In this document: piece by piece, positions 21,558 to 32,932 of the stretch
Position numbering within the stretch: the first letter of the stretch is position 1
How the letters are laid out: every line of letters begins with the position of its first letter
NCBI GenBank assembly: GCA_951804985.1
Contig: OX638133.1
Coordinates: forward strand, 49,271,470-49,335,469
DNA length: 64,000 nucleotides
Source of the DNA: Dryomyza anilis
Taxonomy: Eukaryota; Arthropoda; Insecta; Diptera; Dryomyzidae
Reading direction: 5' to 3'
The notes under the pieces: generated by a model
The model's database searches: none
Told to the model about the DNA's origin: nothing
The model's input: the letters and a program-made list of their open reading frames with translations, nothing else
Position numbers and translations under genes: made by a program

Positions 21558-23531
21558 AGAATGCAATTCTGTATCCCTTTTAGGGTTGTATATAGCAAGC
21601 ACCGGAGACTCTACTAAACTTGTCTTCAGTTTAATAAATTCATCAAAATAATTTTCGTCAAAGTCGTAATTAACATTTTTTTTTTAATAAATTCTGCAAA
21701 GATTTAGCAACCCGTGAAAATGATGGGACAAATCGTCGAAAATATGAAAAAAGTCCTATGCATGAATGTAATTCTTTCTGGCTGGTCGGCACTGGATAAT
21801 TCTTTATTGCAGAAATATGTGATTCACTTGGTGAAATTCCAGCTGATGTTACGGCATATTTCATCATAGCAAAACTTACATTTTTTAGGTTAAGTTTTAG
21901 ATTGCGTCTATTAACCCGCGTCAATACGTCTCGAAGTAATTCTGTATGTTCTTCAAGGTCGTCAGTGGCTATCAATATATCGTCCATATAAATTATTATT
22001 TTTCTTGCCTCAACTAAATCTCGGAAAATATTATTAATAAATCTTTGGAATACTGCTGGTGCATTCTTGAGTCCAAAAGGCATCTTCAAAAATTCATATT
22101 GCCCGAATGGCGTTACAAATGCTGTATACGGTACGGAGTCAATGGAAACACCAACTTGGTGAAATCCGCTCTTTAAATCTAAGATTGAAAAATATTTTTT
22201 TCCTTCTAGATATTCTATACAATCCTCTATTAACGGCAAGGGATAATTGTCACGAATGGTTATTTTATTCAATCCATCATAATCTACACAAATACGCGTC
22301 TGTCCATTCTTGATGTTCTAGTGAGTTTTCACTTTCACTCAATTTTGGTGTACGTGACTTTTGAAGAAAGTCCGACTTGCAGTTTTTGGCTGACACCATT
22401 TGCAAAATATTAGAATTGTTGGCAATCGCTGCTTTGCTTATTTTAACATAGACCCAAAATTATGCAATGGAAAATTGTATTGCAAGCCTCTTGAAAGAGG
22501 TGTGGTCTAAGTAAAGCTTTAGCGCTTTGCCAAATTATTGCCAGCTTCTGTTAACTGTGTAAGCTAACCTGAAAGAGGTGTGGTCTAAGCAAAGCTTTAG
22601 CGCTTTGCCAAATTATTATAATTGTTACCAACGTGAAGCGTTGGGACAATGCTATGAACATGTTGCTGTACAACATGAGTACAACATGATATAAAAACAT
22701 GATGCGCTCAACATATGTACAGCAACATCCAAAACTGAATGAATAGTGAAGAACCATAAAGAAAATAAAAATGTATGCGCTAATTTACAACAAGAATGCA
22801 ATTCTGTATCCCTTTTAGGGTTGTATATAGCAAGCACCGGAGACGCTACTAAACTTGTCTTCTGTTTAATAAATTCATCAAAATAATTTTCGTCAAAGTC
22901 GTAATTAACATTTTTTTTTAATAAATTCTGCAAAGGTTTAGCAACCCGTGAAAATGATGGGACAAATCGTCGAAAATATGAAAAAAGTACTATGCATGAA
23001 TGTAATTCTTTGTGGCTAGTCGGCACTGGATAATTCTTTATTGCAGCAATATGTGATTCACTTGGTGAAATTCCAGCTGATGTTACGGCATATTTCATCA
23101 TAGCAAAACTTACATTTTTTAGGTTAAGTTTTAGATTGCGTCTGTTAACCAGCGTCAATACGTCTCGAAGTAATTCTGTATGTTCCTCAAGGTCGGCAGT
23201 GGCTATCAATATATCGTCCATATAAATTATTATTTTTCTTGCCTCAACTAAATCTCGGAAAATATTATTAATAAATCTTTGGAATACTGCTGGTGCATTC
23301 TTGAGTCCAAAAGGCATCTTCAAAAATTCATATTGTCCGAATGGCGTTACAAATGCTGTATACGGTACCGAGTCGATGGAAAGACCAACTTGGTGAAATC
23401 CGCTCTTTAAATCTAAGATTGAAAAATATGTTTTTCCTTCTAGATATTCTATACAATCCTCTATTAACGGTAAGGGATAATTGTCACGAATGGTTATTTT
23501 ATTCAATCCACGATAATCTACACAAATACGC
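21079..23531. repeat. Tandem duplication of 1235 bp across the B-LTR / A-RT junction
   Basis: The unit starting TGTTCTAGTGAG at 21079 (part of B's LTR, then A's RT) restarts at 22314 and ends near 23531. The copies are nearly identical, with substitutions such as catcat/cacgat near the ends. Because the unit includes the B/A junction, the duplication came after B inserted. Confidence 0.9.
21558..22300 (-). pseudogene. Element A reverse transcriptase, duplicate copy 1
   Basis: The frame 22272-21670 shows ITIRDNYPLPLIEDC, FSILDLKSGFHQV (motif A), TPFGQYEFLKMPFGLKNAPAVFQR and IIYMDDILIAT (YMDD catalytic motif), then the thumb and connection SCIGLFSYFRRFVPSF. It runs out of frame near 21665 at a 9-T run (LLKKKC then stop), just before the RNase H that B interrupts. 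It has no gag or upstream pol of its own, since it is the duplicated half of the unit. Confidence 0.9.
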
Positions 23532-23870
23532 TATTTGGCCTTATAACACCTTCTAACAATAAATCATCCACTATTTCTTGAACTTTAGTCCGTTTAAAGT
23601 AAGATAATCGGCGTGGTGCAGAGTGAAACGGCTCGCTTGTTGTTAGATGAATTTTCATTTCATAATTTAGAGGCTCAATCGCACGATCTTCTGCCATGAT
23701 ATAAGAATGAATTATCAACCTATTAATATCATCACGTAACCTCTTGTTTAATTTTCCATTTATGTCTAATTCTTTTTCGTCATTAACAATTTCAATATTA
23801 AAAATATCTGGAATGTTTACGTCATTAATAAATTCTGAGGTTGTAGTAATTGATTCGTGGAGTCTGCTAA
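22793..23870 (-). pseudogene. Element A pre-RT and reverse transcriptase, duplicate copy 2
   Basis: Upstream blocks EPLNYEMKIHLTTSEPFHSAPRR and VQEIVDDLLLEGVIRP join, after a small frame slip at 23518, to the same RT blocks as copy 1: LDLKSGFHQV and YMDDILIA. This copy stays open through ASPVLAIYNPKRDTELHSC, where it enters the duplicated LTR of B. It is linked to gag upstream, so this is the original locus order. Confidence 0.88.
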
Positions 23871-24277
23871 AGAGGACTTAGAAACGCGCGTAGTCACACT
23901 GACCGCAGATCTCTCCAACTCTCGTACTTGGCGTTGCAGCTCGAAAACCTCGCGTCTCTTCCTAAGCTGGCGCAATTGAGAATCCAACTCAGCATCTTCG
24001 TCACACGCACTTAATGCAGCAGTCCGTGATACACTAGCTTGTACTTGTTTGGGTATGTTTTTGTCGACAGAACGTTTCTCGGTGGCATTTTTGTTATTGA
24101 AATCGGAAACGGCAGTAACAGCTGCACTCATCTCAGCGACTGAGGACACGTCAAAGTCGGACTCGGCACTGGGAATGTTGCATACAACTTCTTCAGTTGG
24201 TCAAGAGTTGCATTCTCCGGAAAACTCACGCCAGCGATATTAAGCGAGTCCATAAGGCTTTGCAAGCGTGTCGTCAT
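23820..24277 (-). pseudogene. Element A gag remnant
   Basis: An ATG at 24277 opens MTTRLQSLMDSLNIAG, with a frameshift near 24180. The frame then runs as SSVAEMSAAVTAVSD to 23817. The middle is a predicted coiled coil: LDSQLRQLRKRREVFELQRQVRELE. No zinc knuckle is present and the segment is far shorter than a normal gag, so a deletion links it to pol near 23820. Its position just after the 5' LTR supports the gag assignment. Confidence 0.65.
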
Positions 24278-24378
24278 TTTATTACCTTGTTTTTTTCGGC
24301 ACAAAGATGTGTTTTTAACAAAATATTGTTTAGCTTTATAAAAGTTTATAAATAGGATTCACTACCCCACATCTGAAA

Positions 24379-24593
24379 TTTAATCAACACTCTGATTTAT
24401 TTAATTTTTTAAGATTACTTTTATTTTTTTCTTTAAACGTTATAAAACGCGTGCTCATCTTTTGACAATCGTTTTTAGAAGAAGGAAAAAACAGGTGACA
24501 GCTGGAAAGTGCTGCCAGAGTCTCCTTTTTTCGAATTCAGAGTTGCCACTCCGACAGCACTTTAACCCAGTGACCCGTTTTCTCATGTTTACA
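24379..24593 (-). repeat. 5' LTR of element A (215 bp)
   Basis: Matches 9518-9736. The element's leader continues leftward with 'atctgaaatt' on the plus strand. No standard TGG primer-binding site is obvious immediately next to it. Confidence 0.85.
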
Positions 24594-25325
24594 ATATATT
24601 ATATTTTTTATTAGAAATTTTTAAATCATTAATTAATTAGTAACATTAATTAAAAATTTCATTCGATGAAAATTGAATTAATTAAATATTTTGTTAAATT
24701 AAATAAAATATTTGTCGAATAGAAACATATGAAAATAAAAATAATTTAATTCAATATATAACATAAAATAAATATTAAATCAGTATTTATACTGTTTGAC
24801 ATGACTTGTAAAATACTTTCAACCTAACGAATGTTTTACCGAAGTCAGTTTTCACAACTTCTACAGGTGAGCCAATTAATTGAGTCAAACATAAAATTTG
24901 ATATTCGCTTTTTAATGATTCAATATGCAACAAAATGAGCATCATGAGCTGTTTGTTCAAATTCTTGACAGCAAAAATAAATTGAGCCATTTAATGCAAT
25001 ATTCTGTTTTAAAATACCAACGTAGAAGAAAATAATGTTAGAAGAAACTGAACGACGCCGACGAACGAGACGCACAAACAAAAAACAAAATGAAATCCAG
25101 AAGAAAAAAACAGTGTTGCAATTTAAGAAAATGAATAAATCAAAAGTAACAAATAAAAGTATTTAACACTATTAAAGATTTAGTTGTATTGAAATAATAT
25201 TAAATTTATTCCTATTAATATTTTAATTAAAAAATGTGTAAATACAATTAATTAATTAGTAAATACATTCATATTTTTAATTGGAAAACGATTTTGTTTG
25301 CTTTTAATATCAATGTTATATATAG
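24594..25325 (+). repeat. Family R repeat, right part (R1)
   Basis: Aligns with 61535-62231, including 'acgaatgttttaccgaagtc' and 'gaacgacgccgacg'. No recognised protein. A basic stretch like RRRRRTRRTNKKQNE can be read in both copies but has no recognisable domain. Confidence 0.85.
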
Positions 25326-25689
25326 GTATAATATTTTTTCTGTGTGTCATGGCTTACATTCGCCAGACTTTATTCGCCAAAAAAGGGATAAAATGAAGCG
25401 GACGTAAAAAAAGTTACAACACTCAACTAAATTTCATTCGCTGTATGTGTCAAAATCAAGCGAATCAACAGTTCATGTGACGAATCGGCGAAAGTGTCCT
25501 AATTAATCATTTTAAGGTGTTTTCTTTGATTTTTTTTTCTTCTGCGTTTTTGTTTATTGGGATTCTCCAGATTTTTAATTTTTTTTTATCCTTTAGTTTT
25601 TCTATCATTCTATCTCAAATTTCGAGGTTTTTGTACTCCAACTAATAAATGAGTTAAACGTATATCATTTTCGCAAAAAAAATGGAGCG
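25326..25689. other. AT-rich DNA; nothing recognised
   Basis: Contains 'acattcgccag' near 25367, which recurs in the same orientation near 28583 with a second 'attcgcca' nearby in both places. No gene. Confidence 0.4.
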
Positions 25690-26090
25690 ACTATAGTTAT
25701 GCACCACAGTGTATATAAATTTCAATTGTGGTTGATTTTCGGTCTCCTGATTCTTGCTGCGTACTCAGAATTTATCCTATACTCCGAGATTTTGCACAAA
25801 ATCGATTCAAAGTTGCAAAAAATGCTGTTTTTGGTACTTTATATTACAAGTTATCGCACGATTTTGACATGTTGCAGATGCATACTTTATCACAAAATAA
25901 AATATGAACCTTGCCCTACGAATAATTGGTAAAAAAAATCTGTGTCCAGATATTAGTTTTTGCAAACACTCAAAAAGAATTTTGTGTTACCAAAAAAGTG
26001 TGTCGAGAAAGTAATTTATCACAATTCTCTAAGCTCTCTGTAAAAACATTTTAATATTAGTTCGCAATGTGTTTGCTGTCAAATTGTAGT
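25690..26090 (-). repeat. Family U repeat, copy 1 (inverted)
   Basis: The reverse complement aligns with 27606-27985 and 50530-50945: 'ctctaagctctctgtaaaaa', 'tgcgataacttg..aagtacc' and 'tacgcagcaagaatc' blocks. It is in opposite orientation to copy 2, so the two flank the RIC1-fragment segment as a long inverted repeat. Confidence 0.8.
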
Positions 26091-26375
26091 GGTGCTAGAT
26101 GCAAAATCGAACAAAATTCTTAGCATCTGGTGTACGCATTATGGGAAAAATTGCACTGCGTATTGTCCTGGTGTGTATCTGATTGGGCAGACTTTAATGG
26201 GTTAAAAAAAATCAAATATACATTCGTCGTCAACGTCGACTGAACTAAAATTTTTGAAAATTTGACATGAACAAAATTAAAAAATGCGACACCCTACAGC
26301 TACTAAGAATCAAATTTAAATTTATAATATCGTTTAGACGCAGCTGTAGTAGTAAATAAATTCAACCTTTTTCGT

Positions 26376-26433
26376 ATTCGGATTTTTGTTACGACGGGCT
26401 TCATGATTAGCCCGTCGTAGCAAAAATCCGAAT
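26376..26433. repeat. Near-perfect hairpin, 25-bp arms, 8-base loop
   Basis: Arms 26376-26400 and 26409-26433 differ at one position; the loop is TCATGATT. The right arm, AGCCCGTCGTAGCAAAAATC onward, is the terminus of the RIC1-carrying element (compare 63604). The hairpin therefore looks like two element ends placed head to head. Confidence 0.85.
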
Positions 26434-26789
26434 ATGAATCTCCGCTAAGAATACGATTTTTTTAACTATCATGAGTTCCGTGCTGAATGGAATTCCGCGT
26501 TGCCAATACAAAAATGTATCTTCGAAAATTCGAAATCAGCGGTTTATGTCAAAACAGTGAAAATTTACCAACAAAAATTAAAATCATTTGTGTTAAATTT
26601 GTGACAAATTGCTAAAAATTTAATAATTTGAAGAAAATTGTGCCAGCTCCTACTTGCAATTCTCGCGCGGTACGGACGGACGGCTATGGATTTACCGGAC
26701 ACTGCTGCAAGAGATCCTACGGATTGCCGGCCATCGAACAAAAATATGGCCAGAGCGAAATCTCATAAAAAATGTGCTGAGCAGCAGTG

Positions 26790-27010
26790 TGGGTTGGCTG
26801 AGCTGTTTGCCTCGGCCACCTTGTGCAGTACCAGCTCCAGCGCATGCTGAAAATGTGGCAGCGAGCGACACGATAGCGCTACCTCACAGGCGTTTCCCAG
26901 AATGGACTTGATCAACTTGTGCTCGAGCAGACAAAAGGGCAGCGCGTTGCATTTGCAGTAAAGCATCACCTCATCCTCGCCGCTGAGCGCCACATCATTG
27001 TCGACGAGTA
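26790..27010 (-). pseudogene. RIC1 (Rich)-like gene fragment 1
   Basis: The minus strand reads LVDNDVALSGEDEVMLYCKC, then LPFCLLEHKLIKSILGNACE, VALSCRSLPHFQHALELVL and HKVAEANSSAN, then breaks. This resembles the C-terminal half of RIC1, the partner of RGP1 in the Golgi Rab6 exchange factor, where a conserved CxSLPxFxHxLELxLHEV block occurs. It is GC-richer than its surroundings, as expected of captured coding DNA. There is no start, no full domain and no continuation, so it is a captured fragment. Identification is from family memory. Confidence 0.65.
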
Positions 27011-27284
27011 TAGTTAGCGATAGATAGAGTTGCAGCGGAGTTCAGCCGCGGGCGCTGTGTCTCATCCAGCACTTTGGAAATTTAGAGAGACATAGCCTCA
27101 AGTCCACGCGCATGCCGTGCGCCACAGATTGAGCAAGAGACAGACGCGCAGTGGACAAATAAATTTAACTAATTATCATTTTCTAATTTTTATATTTTTC
27201 TTAAATCAAACACAATTGAACTGAATTAATTTTATATTTTAACATAAAAATATTTTTTTTTATTTGCAATGTGTACAGAAGTTT

Positions 27285-27380
27285 ATTGTTAATTCGTGAA
27301 GTTCTGATATTTGGCCAGCTACCACTTGTTGTATAAGTAGGTAGCTGGCGGCCGTCTCCAGCACCCTGGACTTAAAGCAT
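27285..27380 (-). pseudogene. RIC1 (Rich)-like gene fragment 2
   Basis: The minus strand reads CFKSRVLETAASYLLIQQVV, then AGQISELHE, matching the RIC1 block ETAASYL that should lie C-terminal to fragment 1. On this strand it comes before fragment 1, so the gene pieces are in permuted order. A diverged copy is at 63877-63963. Confidence 0.65.
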
Positions 27381-27605
27381 AAACAGCAAATGATTCTGCG
27401 GCATTTGTAATTATTTTCATTTTCACGAATTACAGCAAAAATTAATTAATTAATACAAAACAAAAGATTTTTACACACAAAGAACTACATTCCGACACAA
27501 CAATGCATTCGAAGAAAACGTGTCAAAAATCTGTCAAAAAATCCTGTGATGCCATAAATCCGAACTTCGAATTCGATTCGGATCCTATGATAGATAAATC
27601 CGAAT

Positions 27606-27985
27606 TTGACATATTAAAATGTTTTTTAAGAGAGCTTAGAGAATTGTGATAAATTACTCTCTCAACACACTTTTTTGTTAACACAAATTTCTTTTTGATT
27701 TTTTCTGGACACATATTTTTTGCCAATTATCCGTAAAGTTTGCATCTGCAACATGTCGAAATCGTGCGATAACTTGCAATATAAAGTACCAAAAACGGTC
27801 TTTTTTGCAACTTTGAATCGATTTTGTGCAAAAGATTAGGCCAACAACCCTCAATTTGTAGAACAGTGTATTCTGAGTACGCAGCAAGAATCCGGCTACC
27901 GAAATCAACCAGAATTGATAGGTTTTATTCCAGATTAGGCCAACAACCCTCAATTTGTAGAACAGTGTAGTTATGCACCACTATG
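27606..27985 (+). repeat. Family U repeat, copy 2
   Basis: Starts 'taaaatgttttttaagagag' and contains 'ccaacaaccctcaatttgta' twice (27841 and 27931), the second after an internal short duplication. It lacks the first 28 bp seen in copies 1 and 3. Reads a weak frame MSKSCDN..YKVPK, also seen in copy 3; no known domain. Confidence 0.8.
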
Positions 27986-29163
27986 AAAACAAACTTTTAA
28001 TTACCACGGTTACAAAAATGAAGATAATTAGAGATTTTCTATCAAAAAATAGTTTTTTTTTCATGATCTTTTAACCACTTTTGTTTGTTTTTAAAAATAC
28101 TTTTTGGAAGCAGAGAATCGCAATGGTGCGGCTATAGTTTTGCACCAAAGTGTATATTTATTTCTAACTTACAATTTTTGAAACAATTTTCTAAACATTG
28201 TAAATTTTCAAGAAAACATTATGTATAAACAGCTGTTTAAAAATTGTAGGCTTTCTTTATACAAAAATAAAAAAAGTATTACTACAAATATAAAAACTAC
28301 TTTTTTCAAAAAAGTATTTAATTGTAAGTATTTAATTATAAATTTTTAATAATGTAAATTGTTGCGAAGTTTATTTTTATAATTTCGGATCTTTTATAGA
28401 CAAAAAATAGCAAAAAACCGAAAAAATGTTATTAGTATGAATCGCGTTACCAGTTTCTAAACTATAAAATATAAATAATAAAAAATATAATATAAAAAAT
28501 GTTTTATAACAAAAAAAATAAATATTAAAATAAAATAAAAAAAATTTAAGTGTTGCTCACTTTTAAAACCATAAAAATTAGTACATTCGCCAGTTAATTC
28601 GCCAAATTGCGTTCGCTTCGACAGTCATAATAGGCCCCTAAGAAATTTTACACAAGTTTTGAATAAATAATCATAATTTGGCCTCTTATGATTACTAATA
28701 AAATGTCTAAAATTTAAATAATTCATAATAAATACATAGTGATTTACAGTTTTGTATGCATGAATTTTTCTATTTTTTTAGTATTATACATAATTCATAA
28801 CTCATAGAAAAATGATATGTATTGTATTACAATTGCAAACAAAAAATGCAATAATTGAAATTAAAAAAAAAAACATCTAATTTGACGTGAAACTATCTTT
28901 CCCATAGTGTGGGGTATTTGTTGAGAGTTTTTATGTTAGATTTTTGCAGGAATACGAAATTGAGATATTGGTCATAATTATTTGAACAAGAAAAACAACT
29001 CTCATTGAGATGTGACTTGTGAGCACTCACAATGCAAGAATAGAGCTATAAGTCTTAATAAGCTGAAATTGCGACACTTTTGTCAGTACATATTACATTG
29101 AGGCACATCCAAAGTATTGCATGAAATAAGTCAAAATATTCAATATACGTAAGTTGGGTCAAT
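27986..29163. other. AT-rich DNA; nothing recognised
   Basis: Long A/T-rich tracts. 'ctatagttttgcaccaaag' at 28131 resembles the outer edge of U copy 1 (25693, 'ctatagttatgcaccacag'). No gene. Confidence 0.4.
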
Positions 29164-29171
29164 GTTTTAAC

Positions 29172-30766
29172 CAAGGATTGAAACCTAAAGGAATAACGGA
29201 TTCGATTTCGGTTTTCTTCCTCGTTTCGGTTTCGGTTACGGTTTCGGTTTTTGTATGAAAGTTATTTTTTGTCCATATTGTCTTGAACAATAAAATATAT
29301 TATACTAATACAAGTACCAAATAAAAAATCACTATAAATCTTGTGATGCGGATGAGACTATTTTAAAAACAATTCAAGTTTTACATTTGTCAAATTTCAA
29401 ATTTTAAATACAAAACATAGTCAAGAATTTGTCAAAAATTAAAATAAGTAAAAATATCACAGCCACATAAAGTTTTTATATTAAAGCTTGACACTCATAA
29501 AAACATATATATTGTACAGGCACATATGGAAATTTATCACAAAAAAAAGCGATATTTTGTTACTACTAGTGATGTTCAAAAATGGTATGGAACAACAATG
29601 AAAAGCGTGCAAAATATTTATGAACGTGAACATTAATGAAGATGTGTGTTTTTATTTGATTTTTTGTTTTTCAAGGCTAAAGAATATAAGCAATTTAAAA
29701 ATAAGGTCTGTGAAGCACTTTTGAAGCGGTAAATAGCTTCAAAAGTGCTTCAAAAGTCGCTTTAAAAAATATAAAATAGACAAAACAATGTTGTTTTTCT
29801 TCGCAAGTTCGTACATCGATTGTGCATATGCACTGTGTTATCCACGTTATTATTTTTATTTTACTTTTATTCATAGTTTTTTTTGTTAATTGTAAAATCA
29901 TGAAGTTTTTCTTAAGTTAAGTTCATATAATTTTATTTAACTTACAAACAAAAATTAATATATGATCATTTTCACAGTGTACTTCATTTAAATGATATTG
30001 CTTTTTGTGTTTTTGTTTTCACAAATCCGCTGATTCGTTTGAAAGTACAACAACAACAAAAATGCGAATAAAGCAGCATCCAAGCTTTGAATAGAATTTT
30101 TGGCGGGAAATTTTTTGTACCACAAAGAAAACTCGTTGTTGTTGCTAACTAGATAGCTGTACTGAGGTGTAGTGAGGTGCCATGCGACTGTCTAAAGCAA
30201 TAGCAATCAAATTTAAGTACACTGTTAAAATGTTTATATATTCAAAATATCTTAGTCTTAGTTTGTTTAGGTTTATACGATTTGCCGCTAAATAAGTGAT
30301 TCGACGGATGACGAAAAGCCCAAGCGTAGTGAAGAAAATAGCTTTGTCTATTTTGTGCTTGGAGTTGCATGTGTGTTTTTTTTTTTTGTTGAATTCGTCT
30401 TCTCCGGCACACAAATGAATTAAGAATATCAAATTTCAGGAACATTTCCAGATTTTTTTTAAACAACATGTGAATATTTTTGTAGCCAGAAGTTTTTATT
30501 TTTGGAAACCCCAGATTTTATTTAATGATATTTAAACATTTCTTGTACTTTAGAGATTTTCTATAAAATGAAATAATTGGTTTCTGTCTATTTTTGTACT
30601 TTTTTTTAAAACCGTTTTAAAACCGATATAAAAACGAAACCGTTAATATCGGTTCTGGATATCGGTTTATTTATGATTTTCGTATAACGGTTTCGGTTAC
30701 GTCATCGGTTTTCAAAATGAATCGGTTTTAAACGGATATCGGTTTCGGTTACGGTTTCAATCCTTG
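29172..30766. mobile_element. Non-autonomous hAT element, 1595 bp (hAT-N2)
   Basis: TIR CAAGGATTGAAACC at 29172 and its reverse complement ending at 30766, flanked by an exact 8-bp duplication GTTTTAAC (29164-29171 and 30767-30774). Both ends carry clusters of a CGGTTT-type hexamer (29196-29250 and 30608-30756). No transposase is visible. Confidence 0.9.
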
Positions 30767-30774
30767 GTTTTAAC

Positions 30775-31317
30775 CCAAAAAGTTAAAATCTTTTTATTTT
30801 TTTGAAAACTCTAGATTTTTGCACCCTATTTAATTTTTCATAATCTCAAAAAGCATCACTAAATATATACAATTTTATTTAGATGAAATTGAATTTCTAA
30901 ACCGATAATCTAAATCATTGAATATTTTTCAAAAAGACATATTACAAATGAAAAACAGTTTCCATGGCTCGTGCATTAAAATTTCTCATGGTAAAAAACA
31001 TTAATAAAAATTGATTGTTACAAAAAATTAATATTAAAGTAACAAATAGAAATGGTTGTGCAATACAAATTCGTTTACAGCTTTTATTTGCATTTAATAA
31101 ATTTTAATTGATTTTTAAAATGTCTCTTAGTAACATTTCAAATGGGAGTAAAACCTTTAAATGAATTGATATTGGAAAACTGTTTTTATATACATACTCA
31201 GAGAGATAACAGCTACAAAATATGTTTCGCAAATAAAATTTAAATGGCATTATAAAAATATGATAGAATTTGCAATTAATATGCAAATAAAACCCGTAAC
31301 GAATTGATCTAAAAAAA
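30775..31317. other. AT-rich DNA with a W repeat copy
   Basis: 31085-31195 is a diverged copy of 8335-8455. Otherwise nothing is recognised. Confidence 0.45.
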
Positions 31318-31325
31318 GTGGGTAC

Positions 31326-32932
31326 CAGTGATGCCAACCAATTTGTTGGAAATTTTAGTGTTAGTGGGTAATCGGGGAATGGTCCACTTTTGGCGGGGAA
31401 TTTCAAATTAGGATCTGTTACATTTTCAAGGATTGGAATATAGGGGCATATTCGAACTTTTTATCGAATTTCATATGAAAATTTTAAAACAAACGTTTTT
31501 ACTTTTATAGTCGATATCTTAGTACAATAAATAATTTTTGAAAAGAATTTAAATAGCAAACTTTGACTTCAACGCTTTCAATTTGTTTGGAAAATAATAA
31601 ATTGGAAATCGTTTGTATAGAATTTTACAGGTAAAATATGATTCGATCTAAAACTGAAACATACCACTATATTCCAATCATGTGAAAGATAATAATTTAA
31701 CTTTGAATAAACTTAATCTATTAAATACAATTTCTAGATTTAGAATTTAAAATTTTTTGAATGTATCTGATGTTATGTTTTTAAATATAGGATACATTTT
31801 AATTTAGGACCTGCAAAATTGACATTATTGGGAATTTAAAATTTTGGTCAAAATTAAAAAAAAAATCGAAAATAATTTATATTTACAACTGCACATTTTT
31901 ATACCCTACACCTATGAGGTACAGGGTATATTAAGTTTGTGCAGATATTGTAATGCCACTTAAGAGGCGTGGTCGGTATGGAAAAGTATATATATTCTTG
32001 ATCAGCATCATTATCCGAGTCTGTTTAGCCATGTCCGTCTGTCTGTCCGTCTGTCCGTCCGTCTGTCTGTATTGCTGTCTGACCGGATACAAGGTAACTT
32101 AAGAAATAAAAGTCGGAATGTAATGAAATTTGGTTTCAATACATTTTAGCAAAAAAATGGTTCGGAGTTTGGATTTGAGCAAAATCCCATACAACTCACT
32201 TATATATTACTATTTAGGAATCAATAACTCGAAAAGTACTAGATATATATTTATAAAATTTAAAACATATTGTTAGAATTCGCCTAAAAATATATGTTCC
32301 AAAAATGGGTGTGATCCGCCCACATTTGATTTTTTTTCATTTATTACCGATTTTATGTAGTGGAAATTTTAGTCGTAAATTATTAAAAAATTTCCCACCA
32401 AATTATACCACTAATATATCCAACAAAAGTGTAGGGTATTCAAAATATTTTTATCTGCATAAATTGCCCAATTTCACATTGGGCACATTATAGTCAATAT
32501 TTCACATTAACTGAGTACTAATTGTCTATCTGTCTGTAAACTTTAAAGAAATTCGGACATTTTGATTTGGAACTATAGACTTTTGAAATATTTATTTAAG
32601 CTAAGTTTAAACTTTCACTAAAAAACTGGACTTTAATTAATAAATATAGCGCTAATTGGTAATAACAAATAATGTTTCTCAATTTATAACGGCTGATAAA
32701 TGTCATTCAAAAATTAGAGAAATCAAGAAATAAAAAAAACATATTAAATAAATAACATATTGCGTAATATTTGTTCTATGGATTATTTCGATTATTATTA
32801 AAAATGTAGTGAAATTGTTTATTCTCTATATATTTATATATTTAAATTACATTTGTGCGGGTAATTTTATAGTCAATTGGGGAATTTTGCTAATAATATA
32901 GGGGAAAATGAAAATATGAGTTGGCATCACTG
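31326..32932. mobile_element. Non-autonomous hAT element, 1607 bp (hAT-N3), with INE-1-like insert
   Basis: TIR CAGTGATGCCAAC at 31326 and its reverse complement ending at 32932. The 8-bp flanks are GTGGGTAC (31318-31325) and GTGGATAC (32933-32940), 7 of 8 identical. Subterminal 'ggggaatt' motifs occur at both ends. No transposase; an INE-1-like copy lies inside. Confidence 0.88.
31898..32450 (+). mobile_element. INE-1/DINE-1-like element (HINE-c)
   Basis: Starts 'ataccctacacctatgaggt' and has 'attcttgatcagcatcatta' followed by 'ccgtctgtctgtccgtctg' repeats. It reaches 'agtgtagggtattc' near 32430; the terminal hairpin is degraded. Confidence 0.8.

Larger units (their letters stand above)
9518..24593 (-). 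mobile_element. Element A: Ty3/gypsy-like LTR retrotransposon, interrupted by B
   Basis: On the minus strand the order is 5' LTR 24379-24593, gag remnant, pre-RT and RT, then the insertion of B (11138-21557), RNase H, integrase, and 3' LTR 9518-9736. It is inserted in repeat family R; the R2 copy at about 61535 shows the empty site, and ATAT flanks both sides. A tandem duplication at 21079-23531 has doubled its RT segment. The many frameshifts and deletions show that it is old. Confidence 0.85.
26409..27602. mobile_element. Gene-fragment-carrying element V, copy 1
   Basis: The left terminus AGCCCGTCGTAG lies at 26409. The right part (27255-27602) is an inverted match to 63610-64000, including 'atttatctatcataggatcc' and 'tggcatcacag'. 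Copy 2 shows a terminal GGCCCGTCGTAG that copy 1 has lost on the right. Inside lie two RIC1-like coding fragments. The superfamily is unknown; the termini suggest a DNA transposon with GCCCGTCGTAG inverted repeats. Confidence 0.65.

Noticed and set aside
26640..27130. Intact host gene (RIC1/Rich)
   Set aside because: Only short fragments in permuted order, with no start, splice structure or flanking exons. The segment is part of a repeated element.
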